64,000 nt of DNA. Origin: Saccharum officinarum (lineage: Eukaryota > Streptophyta > Magnoliopsida > Poales > Poaceae). The stretch is from assembly GCA_020631735.1 (NCBI GenBank), contig CM036201.1:78530502-78594501 (forward strand). The letters run 5' to 3'. Made by a program: the position numbers and the translations under genes. Position 1 is the stretch's first letter, and every line of letters begins with the position of its first letter. Below the pieces are notes generated by a model, which saw only the letters and a list, made by a program, of their open reading frames with translations, ran no database searches and was not told where the DNA came from. Below are positions 1 to 9,612 of this stretch, piece after piece.

Positions 1-90
1 TCGGTAGATATTCAAATAATGTGAATTAAAACATTAGTTTGATATATAACAGGTTTAAACTATGTGCTCTAAGTGTATTAATAAGTTCAA

Positions 91-180
91 ACGAGTTTCA
101 CCTGTTATATATCACATTAGTTTAATATATAACAGGTTTAAACGAGTTTCACCTATTATATATCACATTAGTTTAATATA
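91..180. repeat. Short tandem repeat with internal palindrome
   Basis: A unit of about 51 bp beginning ACGAGTTTCACCT occurs at 91 and again at 142, the second copy being cut short. Within it ACCTGTTATATAT (100-112) is complementary to ATATATAACAGGT, seen near 42-54 and 125-137, so the block can fold into hairpins. No element ends or coding potential are seen. Confidence 0.7.
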
Positions 181-493
181 ATGTTTTAATTAATAAGTTA
201 TAAATGTTTATGCTTCATAAATTTGTTTGCCATTTTGACTTGTTATTCATTTTCTTTTCTTTATTTGCATATGCTATTAGATAATTTAGTACATAAGTTT
301 TGCTAATGACAATTAACATTACTTCTGCTCTTAATATTAACAAATAGCTTATATGCAGGACGACACTTCCAAGTTCTGACACAATCAAGAAAAACAGCAG
401 ATGACTACTTGGCTGGTGATGCTTTGTCAGAGCTGCGTTACCTTAATATAACGTGACACTAAGATTCATTACATAATATACTTTTAAGACATA

Positions 494-752
494 CTCCCTC
501 CATCCCACAAATATTTTCACGTCTCGTTTCCCGAGAAGTCAAACCTTTTTAAGTTTGACCAAATATATACAAAAATATACTAATATTTATTATATGTAAT
601 ATGTATCATTAGGTTGAGCATGAAATATACTTTCATAATATACTTATTTGCAGATACAAATGTTGATATTATTTGATATATTTTTAGTTAAATTTTAAAA
701 AGTTTGACCCCTCGAAAAATGAGACGTGCATTTATTTATGGGACGGAGGGAG
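494..752. mobile_element. Stowaway-type MITE (Tc1/mariner)
   Basis: The terminal inverted repeats are CTCCCTCCATCCC on the left and GGGACGGAGGGAG on the right. The left flank carries the TA expected of a Stowaway target site; the right flank reads TG, so one copy of the duplication is mutated. It is about 259 bp, AT-rich and has no coding sequence. Confidence 0.85.
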
Positions 753-858
753 TGAGCATTTTCTCCTTGCAGTCTCAGCCAAGCACAAATTTTAATTTGT
801 AATGCACATTTGTCTCCCAAAGAAAAAAAATCAATGTATAACAAAAAAACATAAATAT

Positions 859-863
859 AAAAA
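859..863 (-). terminator. Pol III T-run ending 7SL-like copy A
   Basis: The minus strand reads CCAATTCCTTTTTATA, a run of five T directly after the conserved 3' stem of the RNA-like sequence, as expected for RNA polymerase III termination. Confidence 0.55.
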
Positions 864-1203
864 GGAATTGGCAGGAAGGGGTCGTCGTCAACTTCTGAGA
901 GAGCTCTTGGATTTCATTCCTTTGTTACCTGTCACGGGGGCTCGTTACTCGTTAGGGCAATTTGTTGCCTCAACTTTCGGTTGACATCATACAGCGTACT
1001 GCCAACACAGGTCTGCCCAACAGGGGCTGGCTTATAATCCAAGCCCTCAAATACCCACGCCCAAACGACATCGCCCGAGGTACCGTCTAGTCTAGACGTG
1101 GGAAAGTAGCCCAGAGCTCATCATCGAGAAATCGGGACGGCCCAAACCTGTCAACTCCTGCTCCCCAGAGCTGGGGTTACAAGCCTGCGCTACCAGGCCC
1201 GGC
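864..1203 (-). ncRNA. 7SL (SRP) RNA gene-like copy A
   Basis: Read on the minus strand, the sequence starts GCCGGGCCTGGTAGCGCAGG and continues with a TGTAACCCCAGC segment. This matches the known architecture of the eukaryotic SRP RNA Alu domain: a GCCGGGC stem, a GGUAGC loop where mammals have GGUGGC, and a UGUAA turn before CCCAGC. The 5' half carries GGAGTTGACAGG and the 3' end carries CCTGCCAATTCC before a T-run, so the two ends can pair into the long rod. Length is about 340 nt, against about 300 for the family. The S domain (helices 6 and 8) is less clear: hairpin-forming AACCGAAAGTT and GGCAACAAATTGCC are visible but the canonical helix-8 loop was not found. It may therefore be a pseudogene. 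It would form the scaffold of the cytosolic signal recognition particle. Confidence 0.65.
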
Positions 1204-1223
1204 GAGAAGAGAGTTAGTGCGTC

Positions 1224-1233
1224 CCTTTTTATG
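1224..1233 (-). promoter_or_regulatory. TATA-like box of 7SL-like copy A
   Basis: The minus strand reads CATAAAAAGG at -30 to -21 from the inferred RNA 5' end. Plant Pol III snRNA and 7SL genes use a TATA box near -30, and the same box at the same spacing is found at copies B and C. Confidence 0.55.
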
Positions 1234-1500
1234 CTAGTTTACCGTTGTTAAATACTCCTTTCGGTACAAAAAAAACTTTTTACGTGTGACTTGTGGGTCC
1301 AAACTTGTGAACGCGTGGCCCTTTCCGGACTCATTTGTTGCATCGATCAAAACACGCCTCAGATGGGCTACAAGTGGATCGATGGGCTGTACCAGACGGA
1401 CAGGATACCAGCAGGCGTCATGTTACATGTAGCTGATTCCGGCCCCCCTAAAAAAGCATGTGTGTGTATACAAATTACAAGGTGAGTACGTACACTGCCA

Positions 1501-2440
1501 CCGTGCCCTTCTACAAACTTTTCTTTTTTCCTGAAACACAGATTAAGACAGCCAGATTGACACGCGCGCTCGACAAAAGTCTCAACGAAGTTACCTACGT
1601 GCACCACTAGTATAGAAATCTTTTTATCTTTAACATAGGACTTGCATTTTTTACAGAGACAGACGATATAAGAAACTATATCTGTAACTAGAGTTAAATA
1701 CAACAATGGTTCATGAAATTGTCAAGGCAGTAGCAGACTCAACACTTAAGGCGAATCTCGTTGCGCCGATTAGGTTGCATGTTTTAGAGCTCCCAGCGAA
1801 GCGAGCTACGATGGAGATGATCCAAGCATGCATCGACACCGGAGCCTGAACAGACACCTACTAGACGCACTACGCCTGCCATTCATGTCATGGTGGGCTA
1901 TTCATAAGTCTATAAAGTATAAAAACCTATGTTTTAGGCCACTAAACTTGTCTAATAGTGTAACGTGGGTTCATATTACCATGCATGTCAGCACCTAACA
2001 ATCTACGTGGTGTGCTAACTTTGACACTAATCCGTGGGGTGATCCACTTGTCATCCATATCCCCTTTCTCTTCTCACATTCCTTATTCTCTCTCGCACTG
2101 CACCTAATAATCTACGACGGATGCTTCCTCGCTGTCGACAACAGCCAAGGATTGGGGCTAGTGCAAGTTGCGGCAAATGGTGGGTTGCAGCTGTTGCTTG
2201 GATGACATGTGGACCCAAAGGTTGGTGTCCATGCGATAAATATTTGCTCCTCTTAGTCTCAACAAAGCGCAAAATTCAATTTGCAATGCTTATTTATCTC
2301 CCACGACCCCACGTATACATCACATATACAATATGTTTGTTTCTTGCTGGTTACAACTGAAGTAGAATAAAATTAGGAGCCAACTGTAGCATAGAGTAGG
2401 GCAACCGGTCTTGCATTCCTAGCATAAAGTCAATAAAATC
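1501..2440. other. Intergenic, nothing recognised
   Basis: No credible gene or element boundary is seen. Near 1998-2009 and 2101-2114 a phrase of the type CACCTAAYAATCTACG recurs, which suggests an old local duplication. Confidence 0.4.
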
Positions 2441-2576
2441 TTTCCCATGTGAATCCTGCCTCTAAAATCTGGCCGGCCAGCGTGGCCACGTCGCTTCGAT
2501 CGGGCGCGCGGACAACCCAGATCGGGGAGTCATGGTCATTTTGCAAAAAAAAAAAACTCTTCTATTTTTTTTTAAA

Positions 2577-2790
2577 ATCAACCCGCGCTCTAGAGGCCCT
2601 TTCAGTATATTTTGCGAAAACAACCTTAGATTATTTCGAAACCAACCCGCAGTCCAGATTGGATAGGCTCTGGGTTTTTTGCAAACAAGACCTTCCCTTT
2701 ATCGAAAAATCAACCCGCGCTCCAGAGACCCTCTCAAATTTTTTTGCGAAAACCTCCTCAAAATTTTCTTAAATCAACACGCAGTCCACC
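2577..2790. repeat. Degenerate dimer of about 128 bp
   Basis: AATCAACCCGCGCTC is followed by TTTTGCGAAAAC and later by AACCCGCAGTCCA. This order occurs once from about 2577 and again from about 2705, the second unit being shorter. No coding potential or element ends were recognised. Confidence 0.6.
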
Positions 2791-2828
2791 TTTCATTATC
2801 TCTCTTTTTTTAAAAAATAAATTAGCTA

Positions 2829-3174
2829 GAACTTTAAAATTGCATAGTAAATCACAGAAAAAATCGTAAATTAGAAAATCAAGTTGATCTGAAATCCTCA
2901 CGAGTAGATCTATGCAGTGCATCCATAATATGGCATGTTTTAGTAAGAATTTTTCATATAAATTTTTACCTATGCTTTTTAGGGGTAAAATCATATCGAT
3001 TGAAACTTTAAAAATGCGTAGTAAATCACAGAAAAATCGCAAAATAGAAAAACAAGTTAATCTAAAATCCACACGAGTAGATCTATGCAGCACATCTATA
3101 ATATGACATGTCTTAGTAGGAATTTTTTCATAAAATTTTTTACCTATGCTTTTTAGGGTTAAAATCATATCGAC
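2829..3174. repeat. Tandem duplication, unit about 172 bp
   Basis: Two adjacent diverged units, about 2829-3001 and 3002-3174, share ordered blocks: AACTTTAAAA, GTAAATCACAGAAAAA, CACGAGTAGATCTATGCAG, CTATGCTTTTTAGGG and AAAATCATATCGA. They are not coding. The unit length is in the satellite range but only two units are present. Confidence 0.75.
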
Positions 3175-3600
3175 AGTTATTACAGCAATGCGTTATTTTA
3201 AATACTAAAACTACTACCATAAAGAAAGTACCAACACAATCGTAACATCATATTTTGCTATAAAAAAACAATGTTCTCTTACATCTTTACGTACTAGCTC
3301 TACACCACTACTTTATTAAAGAAAATACTATCAAGGCTATGTATTGGCAAATTTCATAATTCGAGGTCGAATTCTCCTCATTTCACAATTACATCAACCT
3401 TCCGCCTACTTATGTTCCTCACTGTTAATAAAAAAATTTACCCCTTCTTTCTCCACGACAAATATAGTAAAAAAGATATGACCGTTCCATTTCAATACCC
3501 AAAATAATATATAAATAAAATTATACCTTCACGATGATAAAGTCTTGAAAATACATAAAAATCATAAAATGAAAAAAATACTGAGTTTCTCATCACTACA
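3175..3600. other. AT-rich intergenic, nothing recognised
   Basis: Low-complexity AT-rich DNA with no open frame of note and no recognisable element ends. Confidence 0.4.
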
Positions 3601-3608
3601 CCTATATT

Positions 3609-3835
3609 TTAGGATGAAAACGGTCGGAAACGGTCGAAAACGGACTTACGATATAGAAAAATGAAAACGGTCGGTTCCTGATATTTCTACATTTAGAAAT
3701 TAAAGAGTACAAAAAATGGTTGAAAATGGTTGTGAAACCGATGGAAACTGATAATTTTTCATGTTAAAAAATGGTTCATAATATAGAAAACGAAAACGGT
3801 CAATTCGGAATATTTCTGTTCCGTTTTCATCCCTA
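3609..3835. mobile_element. Ac/Ds-like hAT MITE with perfect 8-bp TSD
   Basis: The left end reads TTAGGATGAAAACGGTCGG and the right end CCGTTTTCATCCCTA, the terminal repeats and CGGTC-rich subterminal style of the maize Ac/Ds group. The flanks are CCTATATT at 3601-3608 and CCTATATT at 3836-3843, an exact 8-bp target-site duplication as hAT elements make. At 227 bp it cannot encode a transposase and is non-autonomous. Confidence 0.9.
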
Positions 3836-3923
3836 CCTATATTCTTATTTGCCACTGGTCCAATCGGAAGGGAAGGCGCGGCAAAACTGCGCCTGCGTTT
3901 CTAGTATTAAAAAATAGTAATAT

Positions 3924-3929
3924 AAAAAA
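3924..3929 (-). terminator. Pol III T-run ending 7SL-like copy B
   Basis: The minus strand carries six T directly after GCAAACTCC, at the same place relative to the 3' stem as in copies A and C. Confidence 0.5.
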
Positions 3930-4178
3930 GGAGTTTGCAGGAGAGGGTTTATCAACGACTTACGAGAGAGCTCTCTCGGCCCTTAACCTTTGGACGAACC
4001 AAGAGCGACCTAGCCGATCCAACCCACGTGTACATGCGTGTTGTATAAATACCATGTAGATGGTGTGTGGGAGTACAGCCGAGAGAGCCCATCATCGAGA
4101 AATCGGAACGGCCCCCACAAACCTGCTAACTCTTGCCCCCCAAAGCTGGGGTTACAGGCCTGCGCTACCAGGCCCGGC
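3930..4178 (-). pseudogene. 7SL (SRP) RNA-like copy B, shortened
   Basis: The 5' end (minus strand GCCGGGCCTGGTAGCGCAGG, then CCTGTAACCCCAGC), the adjoining stem and the TCGATGATGGGCTCTCTCGG segment are intact. The 3' half retains CCGAGAGAGCTCTCTCG and ends GCAAACTCC before six T. The middle, where the S domain should be, is unrelated to copies A, C and D, and total length is only about 249 nt. I read this as an SRP RNA pseudogene with a conserved Alu domain and a deleted or replaced S domain. The upstream block matches the other copies. Confidence 0.6.
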
Positions 4179-4198
4179 GAGAAAAGGGTTAGTGCATC

Positions 4199-4208
4199 CT
4201 TTTTTATG
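4199..4208 (-). promoter_or_regulatory. TATA-like box of 7SL-like copy B
   Basis: The minus strand reads CATAAAAAAGG at about -30 to -21 from the inferred RNA 5' end. A second similar stretch (CATAAAAGGGAGG) lies about 35 bp further upstream, because part of the upstream block is duplicated in this copy. Confidence 0.5.
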
Positions 4209-4627
4209 CCAGTTTAGCGTACTTAAATAATCCTCCCTTTTATGTCAGCTTAACACTCTTAAATAATCCTTCCGGTACTATTTTTTCCTGCGAGGAAGTT
4301 TTTGGATTATACATGTATACGCGGCATATATACCCTTGCTGGACCTGCTCGTTGCATTGCGTCGATCAAAACGGGCCTCAGTTGGGCTACAAGCCCAGAG
4401 TGGATTCGATGGGCTGTACCAGACAGAATACCAGCACGTGTCATGTAGCTAATTAATCCCGGCCCCTAAAGAAATGCACGTGTATACAAATTACAACGTG
4501 AGTAGGTACACTACCATCGTGCCATTCTACAAACCTTTTTTTTCCCTTGTATAAAAACGAATGTTAGTACTATATAGAAACAGGATACGTATATGTACTT
4601 TCATAAAGGTTGACAGCGAGAGGTTAA

Positions 4628-4799
4628 GGGCATGTTTAGATGGACTAGGACTAACAACTAGTCCTAATAGTTCTTATAAGTGGACCAGTGGATTAACAAT
4701 TAGTCCATGACTAGTACACTAACAATTAGTCTGTCTATTTGAATACTTAGAGACTAAAAATTAGTCAACTGGTTGTTAGTTCTGTCGATCAAACAGGCC
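4628..4799. mobile_element. Tourist-type MITE (PIF/Harbinger-like)
   Basis: The left end GGGCATGTTTAGATG and right end GATCAAACAGGCC are imperfect inverted repeats, and both are flanked by TAA (4625-4627 and 4800-4802), the 3-bp target duplication typical of Tourist. The 172-bp body is built of ACTAGTCCTA/AATTAGTC motifs and is non-coding. Confidence 0.8.
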
Positions 4800-5502
4800 T
4801 AAAAAAGATCTCAGGAACTTAGCGCCTGCTATTTTGACGTAGCAAGTCATTATAGCGTCCATTATTTGACGTAGCAATCCGCTATAGCAGTCTAAGTCGA
4901 AAACATAACTAGTTCCTTCTTAATGTAAGATGTTTGATCGAGAATCACCTCTTCAAATATAAATAAATATCTATTTACACTATTTAAGTTATAGGTTTAT
5001 TAGTCTTTCATTGATTTTGTATCTGGTTGATTTTTCAATATGTAAGAAAGTCTATTTTAAAATATACATATACCTAAATTATAAGAGGTTATTAGACAAT
5101 GCTATTGGAACTTAGCGTCCGCTATCTACAATACGCGATGTAGACGTCAATTATATTCGCTATTTGTTACCACAAATGTATAACCATGATGTTTGGCGAA
5201 TTAGTCTATTTAGTGATGATGATTGACTACAAACGGAATATTGAGAATAACATATTCAAAATATTATTATTGTTGTTGCCATAACACATAAATTATCGTG
5301 ACATTTTTTCCGACATGATCCTAGTTTATTTAAATATTGAAAAGAGAGAGAAAAAAATATAGAATTGTTTCTAGTGCAACTTTCGGACATGATCCTAGCT
5401 TATTCAAATGTTGAAAACAGAAAGATTATCGATGTATAAGAAAATAATATTAAAAAGGAGTTTTTTTTTGCTAGGAAGAATATCAATGTATACAAATCTA
5501 TA
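4800..5502. other. AT-rich repeat-derived DNA
   Basis: Phrases such as CTTAGCGYCYGCTAT, TTTGACGTAGCAA and CGCTATAGCAG recur between 4820 and 5160, suggesting an old unclassified repeat. A phrase around GGACATGATCCTAG occurs at about 5309 and again at about 5393, an 85-bp local duplication. At 5450 an AAAAAGGAGTT stretch resembles the tail of the 7SL-like copies but is too short to call. Confidence 0.35.
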
Positions 5503-6635
5503 TCTATACCTAATAATAAAGAGGCAAAATTTCAGGGTTTTTTTTCGTCCATCCATTTATTTGTCCACCTCCCTTCGGACAATGGAAAGTTTCTTCTATC
5601 AGGACTTATATATACAATCCGTGCTCTTACGATTTAGAATCCTAATCTAAATAGACCTGATCATGTTTGATATTAAATCCTAATCCTAATCTAGATAGAA
5701 AAGGAAAGTAAGAGTAAAAATAAGGCAAATATACACCATTTAGTCCTCACCTTCCTAATGTTTTTGTCCTTAAGTTTTTTTATCTGGCCCGCACGTTCCT
5801 CTATAGAGCATCCGTTTGATTTTATTTTATTTTTCCAAAATCTTTTTCTTCAGCTAAGGTGTTTTTTGTTCCTAATTTTTTTTATCCGCAAGTTTTTTTG
5901 TCTAGCCCGCACGTTCCTTGTTGTGTATCCGCTCAGTCTTATTTTTTCACAAAATCTTCTCCTCACTGTGGTGTTTTGTTTTTGTTTTTTCTCAAATAAA
6001 TGTAAAACAAATAAAAAACACAACACTATTCTTTGAACCATTGACCTTTTATGCAGTTTTGTGATTTGATTAAAAACAAAACCTATTTTATTAAATTTTA
6101 GATTACTCGATGGTCCAACTAATCAATCAGTAAAATGATATCTTGATCAATTTACTTTTTAATCACGTCTAAATAAATGTATCTCTGCAATTCTCAACGG
6201 GAGTTGCCATGTGAAAATTTGAGAGGTCTCTTGTCATAAGCACCAGAATTCTTGACACATCAACGACTAACTCCTAGACGACTTTAATCAGAGATTCCAA
6301 CTACGGATTTTTATGGTCCTCAACTAAAATGACGAAACTAAATATTTAACTATAGAAACACATGGATAGTATGATACATTTACATCTAAAAATTTCTATG
6401 CTTTTCCGTGAAAGAAAAAAATCCATTTTATTTAATTTGATACAAGTTTAATTGGACATTGTACCTATTTAAACTTATATTATAGATGTCATGGTTATCC
6501 TAAAATAAATTAGAGGTCTTAAATTTCATAGAAACGAAAAAACATAAATAGACATGTAACACTTCCTATCATCATTTTTCATGAATGTATTTGATATTTT
6601 TTTCTCCCGTTACAATGCACGAACATGTTTACTAT
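5503..6635 (+). mobile_element. Non-autonomous Helitron A
   Basis: The 5' end TCTATACCTAATAATAAAG follows an A and matches the grass Hel1-type 5' terminus. The 3' end CCCGTTACAATGCACG plus a tail ending CTAT matches the Hel1-type 3' terminus (C/T-CGT-N-R-Y-AA-H-GCACG to CTAG) with the final G changed. There is no RepHel coding sequence. The interior is alignable by eye to elements B and C. A further TCTAATAATAAAGAG start abuts the 3' end, hinting at a chain of copies. Confidence 0.6.
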
Positions 6636-6948
6636 CTAATAATAAAGAGACAAAATTTCTGCCGTTTTTGTTGGTACCATTATTTTGGTCTAGCCCTCCC
6701 TAACAAACTATGTGGCTGTGCAACCTATCCCCTCTCCTCTATATATATATATATCAGATACCTCCGCCCTTCATCAAGTGTTCACGTCCGAAACCAATTC
6801 CAAACTAGAGTCGAAATCAATTCCAAAGGAGAAAAGCACATGAACATGTTTTCGTCTAGACAATCCCAATCCGAAATCAAATATATTTTCTCAGGTCTTC
6901 CAAATCTATAGGATATTACAAATCGGCAAGCTCAAATCTATATCTATA

Positions 6949-8448
6949 TCTATACCTAATAATTAAGAGGTAAAATTTCAGGTTCTTTTCTTTCGTCCAT
7001 CCATTTTTTTATCTGTCTCCCCCTAACTATCTGTGGGGGATATACCCCCGGATACCCTCATAGCTATACATAGGCCGCACCATCCGAGGTGGACTGGCCC
7101 ACCAAATCAAGGAGTGCACCGCAAGGCTACAAGGTGTACTAGACATTGTAATAGTACCAAATCGGATACTTTACTTATAACCCTCCTCCTCCAGAGTATA
7201 TAAGGAGATGAAGGGATCCCCTAGAGGACAGGTCATACATTTCATAAAACCCCAGAGAGGAATCTATCTTATCCTCAATCAATACAAAATAACGGGACAC
7301 AGGGCGTAGGTATTATGCCACAATGGCGGCCGAACTTGTATAAATCTTATGTCTTGTGTCCTGTTACCATCCGGTTCGTGTCTTGTGCACCTGTCTACCG
7401 ACTAATCTACCATCACGGGCATACCCCTCGTTGGACCGCCGACCATATTTCGTGACACTATCGGACAATGAAGATTTCTTCCTTTGTCCAGACTTATATG
7501 ACCCATGCTCAAGGAGTTCCATTATATCGCGTCTAGCGATGATCCATACAGATAAGCCTGACTCCCATACGTATTGGATTCGTCCTAGAGACAAATTTTT
7601 TGGCCATAATTAGATTTTTCGTTCAGCTTAAAACGTGGGTCCCTGTATCCATAATTGTGTCTGTTTCCGCTTCCGTATTATTTCAGATTTTCTGTCCACC
7701 ATCTGAGTGTCGGTATTTCTTCTGGTTCCTTCCATCCAGTCCGTGTCCGCTTCCTTTTTCTCCTTTCGGTTCCATACTTTTTTTCTTTTTTCTTTTCTAG
7801 ATACACTAGAGTATCTAATGTTTTTCTTATAAATATAAGTAATAAATATGTCTTTGAACCCGTAACTTTTATTTAATAAAAAATATTTTCACCACTAAAT
7901 GTGAAATTTATTTTTATTAAAATTTGAATGAGCCAATGATCCAAAATCAACCCGTAAACTAAAATTTTAAGTAGTTAATGTCTAATCTAATAAAATAAAT
8001 TTATCTCTAACCCGTATGCATATATCAATGTAACTCTCGACATGGGCTACTATGTGGAAATTAAGAAAGAGATCTATTAGAATCATGAACGGACAAACCA
8101 ATCCTTCACACGAAACTCATTACCGACTTTGATCAGATAACATAATTACAAGGTAGTCAATAAAATCATGTACCTGAAAATGTAAGTCTACAAACACAAT
8201 GATAGTAAGAAACTTAAAGTTATGATATATATTTTACGACTAAATATTTTTATACCTTACAACGAAAAAATATCTATCAAGGTTACATTTTTAATTTGAA
8301 AAAAGACTTAATATGATATTATTATATTATTGTCAATATTAACTTATAACATAGATGTCACGATCATTATAAAATAGATTATTAATCTAATGGGAACCGT
8401 AAAAATAAGTAGAAATGTAACATTCTTATTTTTCTTTAATGTTTGATA
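6949..8448 (+). mobile_element. Helitron B, 3' end missing, split by a solo LTR
   Basis: It starts TCTATACCTAATAATTAAG after an A, like element A, and shares the same interior order: a TTTCGTCCATCCATTT block, a GGACAATG-AG-TTTCTTC block, and a block around 8000-8140 matching 6178-6290. It is interrupted by the solo LTR at 7032-7457. Similarity to A stops near 8448 at TTAATGTTTGATAG, and a GC-rich unrelated stretch follows, so the 3' terminus is lost. Confidence 0.5.
7032..7457 (+). mobile_element. Solo LTR, Ty3/gypsy-type, 5-bp TSD
   Basis: It begins TGTGGGGGATATACCCCCGG and ends TATTTCGTGACA, a 426-bp LTR with TG...CA ends. The flanks are CTATC (7027-7031) and CTATC (7458-7462), a perfect 5-bp target duplication. 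A promoter-like GAGTATATAAGG lies near 7196. No internal domain is attached, so the element was reduced to a solo LTR by recombination between its two LTRs. It sits inside Helitron B and is younger than it. Confidence 0.9.
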
Positions 8449-8663
8449 GATCGGCATGGGGCAGTGATCCTGCGTGAGCCGCCAACTGCGTGTGCTAGAA
8501 GCCCAATGAAGGGGGCGACAGATGAGGGATGCGTGAGGCATTGTGCGCAAGCGAGAGCAGGGGCGAGGGCGACATTGGCAAGGAGGAAAAAGGATCACAC
8601 GGTTCTCAACGATGTGAACTTTCTCTCGTAGCAACGTGGGACATATTTCCTAGTACAAAATAT

Positions 8664-8669
8664 AAAAAA
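8664..8669 (-). terminator. Pol III T-run ending 7SL-like copy C
   Basis: The minus strand reads CCTGCCAACTCC followed by six T, the expected Pol III stop immediately after the terminal stem strand. Confidence 0.6.
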
Positions 8670-8983
8670 GGAGTTGGCAGGAGGGGCATCACGGACTCAC
8701 GAGAGAGCGGTCTCTCGGACTTGACTGATTATTTGGGCTGCAGCAAGGCAATTTCTTGCCTGACTTTAGACATCAACCCTCAGGTGGCTTTGTCCCCGTC
8801 GTCCGACGTGGGGGGCCCAAGAGGCTGGCAGCAGACCAAGTAATCTGCGCTAGGCCTATGGGCTTACGCACACGAGATGTGTACGTACTGCCGAGAGAGC
8901 CCGTCATCGAGAAATCGGGACGCCCAAGCCTGCCAACTCCTGCCCCCAAAGCTGGGGTTACAGGCCTGCGCTACCAGGCCGGC
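8670..8983 (-). ncRNA. 7SL (SRP) RNA gene-like copy C, most complete
   Basis: On the minus strand this 314-nt unit has the family length of about 300 nt. It starts GCCGGCCTGGTAGCGCAGG (one C fewer than A and B) and continues CCTGTAACCCCAGC, the SRP Alu-domain signature. GGAGTTGGCAGG (8931-8942) pairs perfectly with CCTGCCAACTCC (8670-8681) at the 3' end, and CTCTCTCGG and CCGAGAGA further in extend the rod. The S domain is diverged: GGCAAGAAATTGCC forms a hairpin but the canonical helix-8 internal loop was not recognised. It could be an active SRP RNA gene or a recent pseudogene. The identification rests on the Alu domain, end pairing, terminator and TATA spacing. Confidence 0.68.
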
Positions 8984-9002
8984 GAGAAGAGGGTTAGTGC
9001 AT

Positions 9003-9013
9003 CCTTTTTTATG
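9003..9013 (-). promoter_or_regulatory. TATA-like box of 7SL-like copy C
   Basis: The minus strand reads CATAAAAAAGG at about -30 to -20 from the inferred RNA start, the position used by plant Pol III type-3 promoters. Confidence 0.55.
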
Positions 9014-9200
9014 CCAGTTTAGCGTACTTAAATGATTCTTCCGGTACTAAAAAAATTTGCGTGTGGTCCTTACAGAACTCGCGTGTTGCATTGACCGATC
9101 AAAACCGGCCTCAGATGGGCTACAAGGCCATGGAGTGGATCGATGGGCTGTACCAGTACCCACCAGCACGTGTCATGTAGCTAATTCCGGCCCGTAGATA
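9014..9200 (-). promoter_or_regulatory. Conserved upstream block of 7SL-like genes
   Basis: About 190-280 bp upstream of copies A (to about 1480), B (to about 4500) and C is conserved as strongly as the RNA itself. Shared minus-strand elements are GGTACAGCCCATCGA, TGTAGCCCA, TGAGGCC/TTTTGATCG and a GGGCCGGAAT-like start. The repeated AGCCCA/GGCCC motifs recall the monocot-specific promoter element (RGCCCR) of snRNA genes. A clear upstream sequence element of the TCCCACATCG type was not found. Confidence 0.45.
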
Positions 9201-9600
9201 AAGAAAAAGTCTAATTTAACTCTCTCCGCCCTATTTTTCTCCCTGAAATTATTACACCTTGAATTGTTTTGCTGATGTGACGTCACGTTAGGAGGAGGTA
9301 AATCGGGCTAAGCTAAATGTTCAGGGAGGTAAATCAGACTACAAAAAAAACTATAAAAATATTTCTAAAATTTATCTAAGTATTTTTATTATATTGAAAA
9401 ATAATGCAACTAAAATTTTTAAAATTTGATTTAATCTTACAAAATTCATAGAAAAATTGTTTTACTTCAAAAAATTATGAAACTAGTTCCAATCTTTTTC
9501 TAAATCATGCTATGTGTCTAGCTTGAAATTGTTTGGATTTTGATACTCACTTTAGTGCTTATTTGCTAATAGAAGCTCTCATTATCTATTATAATTAGTC
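9201..9600. other. AT-rich intergenic, nothing recognised
   Basis: AT-rich sequence without a plausible gene; no element termini seen. Confidence 0.4.
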
Positions 9601-9612
9601 GATGTTGATTGT

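Noticed and set aside
5443..5475. Further 7SL-like fragment at an AAAAAGGAGTT stretch
   Set aside because: Only about 11 bp match and the following GGCAGG strand is absent.
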